30,000 nt of DNA from Neocallimastix lanati (nom. inval.) (Eukaryota; Neocallimastigomycota; Neocallimastigomycetes; Neocallimastigales; Neocallimastigaceae), in NCBI GenBank assembly GCA_016946835.1, contig JACVTC010000006.1:1487501-1517500 (forward strand). Direction: 5' to 3'. The notes beneath the pieces were generated by a model. The model saw only the letters and a program-made list of their open reading frames with translations. It ran no database searches and was not told the DNA's origin. Below, piece after piece: positions 23,560 through 30,000 of this stretch. The stretch's first letter is position 1; each line of letters starts with the position of its first letter. A program made the position numbers and the translations under genes.

Positions 23560-23560
<1 letters not shown>
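22492..23560. other. compositional island nearly free of homopolymers
   Basis: Across about 1.07 kb I find only one run of five identical bases (A, 23276-23280), whereas the flanks have runs of ten or more in almost every line. G+C is higher: 18 of 60 at 22741-22800 and 19 of 60 at 22861-22920. TCACGTGA palindromes lie at 22637-22644 and 23232-23239. No long open frame is present. The longest protein-like stretch, 22691-22804, has one internal TAG. It may be a remnant of a mobile element, a dead gene or transferred DNA. I cannot tell which. Confidence 0.6.
22496..22590. repeat. 46-base tandem duplication containing CGCGCG and GTTTAAAC
   Basis: Copies at 22496-22541 and 22542-22590 share TAGTTTGACAATTTTAATAA and GTTTAAACATTACAC. 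Copy 1 reads ACACGTTTAAAC and copy 2 ACGCGCGTTTAAAC. CG-rich words like this are otherwise almost absent from the window. The pair sits exactly at the left edge of the homopolymer-poor island. Confidence 0.85.
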
Positions 23561-23622
<62 letters not shown>

Positions 23623-23774
23623 AAAATATAATAATAAATAAATAATAATAATAAATAAAAAAAAATGAATAAATAAAAAATAAATAGGTTTAATTGTATA
23701 TCAGACCATCCTTCGGACATAAAATGATTTATATAAAACAAGAAAATAAATAAATAAAAATAAATAAATAAATA

Positions 23775-23806
<32 letters not shown>

Positions 23807-23815
23807 AAATAAATA
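23561..23815. repeat. AAAT tetranucleotide arrays flanking a short unique segment
   Basis: Arrays of AAAT lie at about 23558-23620 and 23742-23815, separated by mixed AAT/AAAT sequence and a unique piece around 23685-23740 (ATCAGACCATCCTTCGGACA). The minus-strand frame across the first array (LFIY repeats) is not a gene. Confidence 0.85.
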
Positions 23816-24646
23816 TATATAGATAAACTTAAAAAATATATATTTTGGTTAATACTTTTCTAACAAATAGCATTAATGTTTAGTAGATAAAAAATTTGTT
23901 TACTGCTAGAAATATCGAATTATTTAAATTATACTATTTTTTACATAAATTAATGTAGACTCATAACACCAATCTTGGAATGATGATTGGTTTAAAAAAT
24001 GTTATTGATTGGCTATTTATTGATTTAGTATTTATAGTTGATAAATCTTTGTATAATCCAATTAATAAGATAATTAATACATATATTTAATATATGCAGC
24101 AATATATATACTAATTAAATTTTATATATGAAAGCAATTAAATGTCTATTATAATAAAAATTTAGTTACTAATACTATACTAATATTTTCATAAAAAAAA
24201 ATTTTTTTTTTTTTCCTTTTTTAACATCACACAAATAGTAATCAAAATATTGATTAAAAATAAAAATATACAACAACAACTGTTATTATATATTTTGAAG
24301 TATGTTATTTTTAATAATTATTTAATTATGAGGAATATTAATGAGTATGAAGGGGAAATAATAATTCATGTATATATAACAAAATAATTGCACTTGAACC
24401 TATATAAATTATGATATATATATATATATATTTTAATAAAATGGATGGTATTCGATTTGTTGTAGAAATTTTCAGTACTATAAATAAATGATAATTTCAC
24501 AGAAAAGAAAAAAAAAATATAAATGGAATTTTGGATAAAACGAGACAAATAAATTTTATATCGAACATCAACTTATTATTTTTCTAATATAAAATTTATT
24601 TAAAAATATTAAATTATTTTTTATAAATAAAAAGAAATTTCAAGAT

Positions 24647-24682
<36 letters not shown>

Positions 24683-24978
24683 TTCATTTAAATAAAATAA
24701 AATAATATTTTATGTAATAGTAATAATGAAAATAACATAAATATAAATAAAAAAAATTATTTTATTGAAGATTGAAATATTAATTTCCAAAATAATTTTA
24801 ATATATAATAATATTAAAGATTTAATTATTTATTTTAAATTAAAATCTAAAAATATTTACATTTTATAAAAAAAAAAAAGAAAAAGAATATGATTATTAT
24901 TTTATATACTAATTAGATTTTATATAATATTAATAATAATAATAATTTTTAAAAATTAAAGAATTAAAATAAATCAAG
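23816..24978. other. gap upstream of the eIF2 alpha gene
   Basis: Apart from the small frame at 23959-24090, no coding signal is visible. The minus-strand frame 24366-24548 is low complexity. A 34-base A-run lies at 24647-24680, and the 300 bases before 24979 carry only A- and T-runs. This should include the eIF2 alpha promoter, but no specific element can be named. Confidence 0.5.
23959..24090 (+). other. small protein-like frame, possible relic or short exon
   Basis: An open frame of 43 codons ends in TAA. From the ATG at 23980 it gives 36 residues: MMIGLKNVIDWLFIDLVF, then IVDKSLYNPINKIINTYI. Residue mix is more protein-like than that of nearby frames, and it has no homopolymer beyond one A-run. 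It has no A-rich leader, and its neighbours show no matching exon. It could belong with the island to its left as part of one decayed element. Coding status is doubtful. Confidence 0.25.
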
Positions 24979-26994
24979 ATGGAAGAAGAAACTGTCAGAG
25001 TTCCAATTGAAAAGGAAAATCCAGCTAATGAAATTGATAAGTCATTTTTCCAATGTCGTATGTATGAAAATAAGTTCCCAGAAGTTGATGACTTAGTTAT
25101 GGTCAATGTTGTTCAAATTGCTGATATGGGTGCTTATGTCCACCTTTTAGAATACAACAACACTGAAGGTATGATCTTATTAAGTGAACTTTCTAGAAGA
25201 CGTATCAGAAGTATTCAAAAATTAATTCGTGTTGGTAGAAATGAAGTTGTTGTTGTTCTCAGAGTCGATACCGAAAAGGGTATATATCTTCTATTTAATA
25301 TTTATTATTATATAAATTTAATATATATATTATTATTTTATTATAATTGTTATAGTTTTTTTTTATAATTAAACTTTAAACTTTAAAAAATAATGAATTT
25401 TAAAAAGAAATAATGAATTTAACATATCCTTATTATTTTTTTTTAAAAAAAAATATTATTAAATTTTGTAAATAAATAAAAGGTTACATTGATCTTTCTA
25501 AGAGACGTGTTTCTGCTGAAGATATTCAAAAATGTGAAGAAAAATTCACCAAATCTAAAACTGTAAGTGTCTAGCAATGTTTTTTTTTTTGAAATTATTA
25601 TATTTAAAATTTTGGTAAATTAAATTTCAAAGTTTAATTTTAAATTTATAATGTTATATATATTATAGGTTCATAGTATTATGAGACATGTTGCTGAAAA
25701 GCAATACAAGACTTATGGTAAATCTCTTGAAGATTTATATGTTCAAATTGGTTGGCCATTATACAGAAAATACGGTCATGCTTACGATGCTTTCAAAGCC
25801 GCTATCTAGTAAGAATATAAAAAAATTATCAGTTATATAAAATATATAATTTATTTAAATAAATAAAATAAATCAATAAATAAAATAAATAGATTTAAAT
25901 TAGTAAATTCAAATTAATAAATGCAATCAATAAATCAATAAATCAATAAATAATAAAAGTTCAAGACTAAAATATTAATTTATAAAATATTATAGTGAAC
26001 CAGATAAGGTTTTCGAAGGTTTAGAAATTGAACCAGAAATTCGTGCTGAACTTTTAAAGAATATTAAGCGTAGAATGACTCCACAACCAATTAAGCTTCG
26101 TGGTGGTAAATAACTTTAATACTTTTTTTTTTTAATATCTCTGAATAAGTTTATAGAAAAATCATTTTATAATTTAATTTTATATTAAAATACATATATT
26201 TTATTATTATAAATATTAGATATTGAACTTACTTGTTTCGGTTATTCTGGTATTGATGCTATTAAGGAATCCCTTAAGATTGGTGAAGCTTGCTCCGTTA
26301 AATATGAATTAACTCCAGAAGAAAAGGAAGAATTAGAAAAATCAAAACAAACTAATGTTAATGATATTATAATTAAGGTAAATTTTATAATTATTATTTT
26401 ATTCTTTTATTATTGTATTTACATTAAAAATAGTATTTAATATATGTATATATAATTGAAAACATATAAAAAATATAAATATATAAATATATGCAAAATT
26501 TAATTAAAAAATAACCAAACGTTAATTAAATTGTACTGATGAGTTAATCTATTTAATGATAACATTTAATATTAATAAATAATTGTATTCTATATTCCTA
26601 TTCATTTATATAATAGATTAAGCTTGTTGCCCCACCTTTATATGTTATGACTGCTCATGCTACTGATAAGGCTCTTGGTATTGAAACATTAGAAAAGGCT
26701 ATTGCTGCTATTGAAGAAAATATTAAGAAATACGATGGTTCATTAACTGTTAAGATGAGTGTAAGTAGATTTCTTGAAAAATTATAAATACTTATTAGAT
26801 AATTTTATAAATTATAGATAAACCTTAAAATTAATTAATTTTTTTTTTTTTTTTTTTTTTTAATATTATATGTATAATATAAATAGCCAAGAGCTGTTAG
26901 TGAAAATGATGAATTAGAATTACAAAAACTTTTGGACAGAGCTGAACGTGAAAATGCTGAAGTTTCTGCTGATGAAGATGATGAAAGTGATTAA
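24979..26994 (+). CDS. eIF2s1: eukaryotic translation initiation factor 2, alpha subunit
   Basis: eIF2 alpha is the regulatory subunit of the GTPase that brings initiator Met-tRNA to the small ribosomal subunit in the cytosol. Exons are 24979-25279, 25483-25562, 25669-25808, 25996-26105, 26220-26377, 26617-26760 and 26887-26994. They join in phase to 1041 nt, or 346 residues, slightly longer than the human 315. The S1 domain (about 38-110) contains the hallmark [20 protein letters not shown], with Ser72 at the place of human Ser51, and then [11 protein letters not shown]. The helical domain includes [19 protein letters not shown] and AYDAFKAA. The C-terminal domain has [27 protein letters not shown] and [16 protein letters not shown], then an acidic tail. 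All donors are GTAA or GTAT and acceptors TAG or AAG. Phosphorylation of this serine by IfkA/IfkB-type kinases would inhibit eIF2B. Recognition is secure. Confidence 0.97.
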
Positions 26995-27473
26995 AGGGCT
27001 TCATAATATATATAAAATAAAAAATAAAAAGTTATTTTTTTGGGAAAAATAAAATAAAATAATTAAAACAAGCAAATAAACAAACAAACAAACAAACAAA
27101 CAAAAAAAAAAAAAAAAAAAAAAAAAAGAAATAAAATAAAAAAAAATATATATATATAGTAAATGAATTTTTAATTTAATTTATTTTCATTTCTTTTTTG
27201 TTTTATTATTTTTATTTTTTTTTATTTTTTTATTTTTTTTTATTTTTTTTTTTTTTTTGCTTTAAATCTTACTTAAAATACCTTAATAAAAATTAATTTT
27301 AATTTTAAATATATTTTTATTATTATTATATATTCATTTATTTTTCTATAATAACAATAAAAAAAATTTTTTTTTTAAATATGTATCAGAAAAAAGAATT
27401 AGAATATATAAAATATTAAAAATAATCAAATCAATCAAATTAAAAAAACGAACATTAAAAAAAAAAAGAAAAG

Positions 27474-27509
<36 letters not shown>

Positions 27510-28000
27510 ATTATCATATATAATATTTATTATTGTTATTATATTAATTTTTTTTTTTTTTTTTTTTTTTCATTTTTTTTTATTTTTTTTTTTTTATATA
27601 ATTTTAAATATACATAATAAAATAAAATAAAATAATATTTTCCTTAATATGAAATGTATTTTTTTTTTTTTTTCTTTATCATACGTTTATATAAATAAAT
27701 AAACAAATAAATAAAAAATGAAAATAAAATAAAAAAAAAAAAAAAAAAAAAAAAAGAAGCAATATATAATTATTTTACTAATATATCAAAACTCATTGTA
27801 ATAAATATTAAGTAACTATTTTTTTTTTTTTTATAGAATCTTCTTATATTATTTCTCACTTTTTTTTTTTTTTTTTTTTTTCTTTTTTTTTTTTTAGTCA
27901 AATATTATACATGCATTTTCTTTTCTTTTTTTTTTTTTTTTTTTAACATTATTCATGGTCCAAAAAAAAAAAAAAAAAAAAAAAAATAAAAATAAAAAAA
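26995..28000. other. 3' flank of eIF2 alpha and homopolymer-rich DNA
   Basis: Just after the stop, overlapping AATAAA-type signals lie at about 27013-27030, followed by a run of CAAA units (27070-27100). The remainder is long A-runs and T-runs (for example 27477-27508 and 27550-27570) with no coding signal. Confidence 0.65.
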
Positions 28001-28419
28001 AAGCACATAGTCAAACAATACGCCAAATCCCATTATTCCTATCTATGGTCTTCTCCTGTACCCTAATCCTTTTTTCGAATACTAAATTGTTATTAAAATC
28101 TCTTTTTATTCACTGGGAATATTAAATGTTTAATGGTTGAAATCTATGAAAAAAAAAAAAAAAAAAAAAAAAGGTGACAGACTTTTAACTCAATTTTAAA
28201 TTCAATTCTTATTCTTTATTTCCTATTTGTATTACTATTTGTATTATGATTTGTCTTTTTAAGAAGTAAAAAAACGGTTATGATTAATTAAGAGTTTATT
28301 CCTGAAATTCTCATTCCTAAAATTCATTCCTAAATTTTTTTTTTTTTTTTTTTTCACTCTTCTTCTTCTTCCTATTTCATTCTTTTTTTCTTCTTCCTAT
28401 TCCATTTTTTTCAATCATG

Positions 28420-28461
<42 letters not shown>

Positions 28462-28559
28462 GTAATACGATGTGATGTATGGGGTTTACTGACATGAAAA
28501 ATCCCATGAAAAAAAAAAATTTTTTTTCCCAAGGTGTGACTTTTCTTTTTTTATTTTTA

Positions 28560-28597
<38 letters not shown>

Positions 28598-28849
28598 GGT
28601 TTCTATTCATAATGCCTGTTAAAGAGTAGTATCGATAGGAACACTCCTTTAAAAAGAAATAAAAATTTTCTTTTTTTATTTTTATTTTTATTTTTATTTT
28701 TATTTTTATTTTTTTTATATTATTTTGGAGGTGTTCACTGTTCCTTAGGAAACATTTATATCCCCACCAAAAAAAAATATATATATAATGACTCTAGAGA
28801 AAAAAAAAGGAAAAATTATATATATATATATATATATTTATAATTGGTT

Positions 28850-28883
<34 letters not shown>

Positions 28884-28910
28884 CCACCAGAATAGTCTAG
28901 CCCTTTCTGT

Positions 28911-28937
28911 TATTGTTGGAAATGATTTTCAACAATA
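28911..28937. other. 12 bp hairpin with a three-base loop
   Basis: TATTGTTGGAAA (28911-28922) pairs with TTTCAACAATA and its neighbouring T (28926-28937), with one G-T pair, around the loop TGA. It lies inside one of the unique islands rather than in simple repeat. It could be an RNA structure or a protein site; no wider fold was worked out. Confidence 0.4.
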
Positions 28938-29032
28938 GAATTGAATTGCAATTTTAAAGATTTTAATTTCTATTAAAAGAATTTCACCTCAATCGTTTTT
29001 TTTCTTTTGTTGTTATTGGATAGGGTTGATCA

Positions 29033-29046
29033 CCAAGTTGACTTGG
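29033..29046. promoter_or_regulatory. palindrome CCAAGT-TG-ACTTGG, possible protein-binding site
   Basis: Perfect six-base half-sites with a two-base spacer, rich in G and C for this genome. A second, weaker inverted repeat (GGAAA, four A, TTTCC) lies 12 bases downstream at 29058-29071. Suggestive of a dimer-binding operator in an upstream control region; the binding protein is unknown. Confidence 0.3.
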
Positions 29047-29167
29047 ATTAATTTCGTGGAAAAAAATTTCCTGCGTTCTTTGTTTTATTAAACTTTATAT
29101 ATATATATTGTCTACGATAAATTAAGAAAGAATTGCTAATCTAAAGATTGCATCGGTATATGTAAGC

Positions 29168-29170
<3 letters not shown>

Positions 29171-29219
<49 letters not shown>
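29171..29219. repeat. 49-base T-run
   Basis: This is the longest homopolymer I see in the window. It separates two of the unique islands in the right-hand region. Confidence 0.95.
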
Positions 29220-29222
<3 letters not shown>

Positions 29223-29271
29223 GAAACCCCTCTTAACCTCTAACCACTTTCCACTTATTCTTTCTTATTAA

Positions 29272-29303
<32 letters not shown>

Positions 29304-29672
29304 AATCTCCTTTTGATGGTTTTTACTAACTTCCCCCCCCTCTGACTTATAAGAAAACTAAAAAAAAAAGGTCTAATGGAATTTTTTTTTTTAAATGGAT
29401 AGATACATAAAAAAAGAGCAATCTTTCTTTCTTTCTCTCTCTATTAATACAAAAAAAATTCATAAGTTTTTATTTTAGGAGGAAATTTAAAACATTTGAA
29501 ACATTTGAATAATAATGCTAAACCTAGATTCTAATACCAATGGAGGGGAAAAAAAAAAAAACTTCTTGTTACAGCCAATGAAGTAGATGATAAAATTCAA
29601 ATTAAGATCTACAGGGATTAGCAATATTCCATATTGCTTTGTTTTACATAAGATAAGAAAATTATTGAATGT

Positions 29673-29687
<15 letters not shown>

Positions 29688-29720
<33 letters not shown>
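29688..29720. repeat. AT dinucleotide array
   Basis: About 16 uninterrupted AT units following an A-run. Confidence 0.9.
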
Positions 29721-29723
<3 letters not shown>

Positions 29724-29752
29724 AATAACTTAGGATAAAAAAAATTATTTTT

Positions 29753-29785
<33 letters not shown>

Positions 29786-29929
29786 AAAGAAGTTAATTTA
29801 TTTATTTCATCTTCAAGTATTCTTGTGATCTCTCTCCAAGGAATACAGGTTTTTTTTTTTTTTTTTGATAAATATCATTAGGTATTAAGAAGAGGAGGGA
29901 ATATTAAGATAATTAAATTTAAAAAAAAA

Positions 29930-29998
29930 TTTAATTCATTCCATCATAGAATATTTTTTAAAATTAAAAAAAAAAAAAAATTTAATTCATTCCATCAT
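29930..29998. repeat. 18-base direct repeat, offset 51
   Basis: TTTAATTCATTCCATCAT occurs at 29930-29947 and again at 29981-29998, each preceded by an A-run. A third copy could lie beyond the window edge. Confidence 0.85.
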
Positions 29999-30000
29999 TG

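Larger units (their letters stand above)
28001..30000. other. short G+C-richer islands between long A and T tracts
   Basis: Unique islands occur at about 28002-28078, 28172-28330, 28460-28540, 28605-28660, 28725-28770, 28883-29165, 29222-29345 and 29500-29660. They are separated by A-runs, T-runs, TTTTA repeats and AT-runs. No open frame of useful length crosses them. This alternation fits a long upstream control region or an untranslated RNA, and may belong to a gene beyond the right edge. No tRNA or known small-RNA signature was found. Confidence 0.45.

Overview
The window is nuclear DNA from a social amoeba of the genus Dictyostelium, D. discoideum or a close relative. Non-coding DNA is extremely A+T rich and filled with A and T homopolymers and AAT, TTTA and other short tandem repeats. 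Exons are clearly richer in G+C. Introns are short, begin GTAA or GTAT and end in AG. Start codons follow A-runs, stops are mostly TAA, and one gene encodes a eukaryotic translation factor whose motifs I recognise.

Three genes, all on the + strand, are well supported. (1) 1689-3927: a five-exon gene for an unrecognised 419-residue protein. It has an N-terminal hydrophobic segment and two degenerate cysteine repeats at its C terminus. (2) 18348-19859: an intronless gene for a 503-residue, Ser/Asn-rich, probably disordered protein with a CxCxxCxxxC cluster and a C-terminal RFTI motif. I do not recognise its family. (3) 24979-26994: a seven-exon gene for translation initiation factor eIF2 alpha, with the regulatory serine (Ser51 of human) conserved at residue 72.

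Behind gene 1, 3.7-6.3 kb holds a decaying tandem array. The last exon and its 3' flank are repeated with a period of about 1.07-1.14 kb, giving two long copies, two short stubs and one badly decayed tail. Several copies keep a splice acceptor in the right phase.

The long gap 6.3-18.3 kb is mostly simple repeat, including a 59-copy pentanucleotide array and a 59-copy heptanucleotide array. At 13.0-14.5 kb it also carries short protein-like reading frames broken by stops and frameshifts. I read these as relics of a dead gene, with a diverged second copy.

The gap between genes 2 and 3 contains one compositional island, about 22492-23560. It almost lacks homopolymers and is richer in G+C than its surroundings. 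I cannot identify it; it may be an old transposon or gene remnant.

The last 3 kb is non-coding. It holds the eIF2 alpha 3' flank, then short G+C-richer islands separated by long A and T tracts, probably the upstream region of a gene beyond the window.

No tRNA, rRNA, CRISPR array or intact transposon could be supported. The three genes show no functional link.
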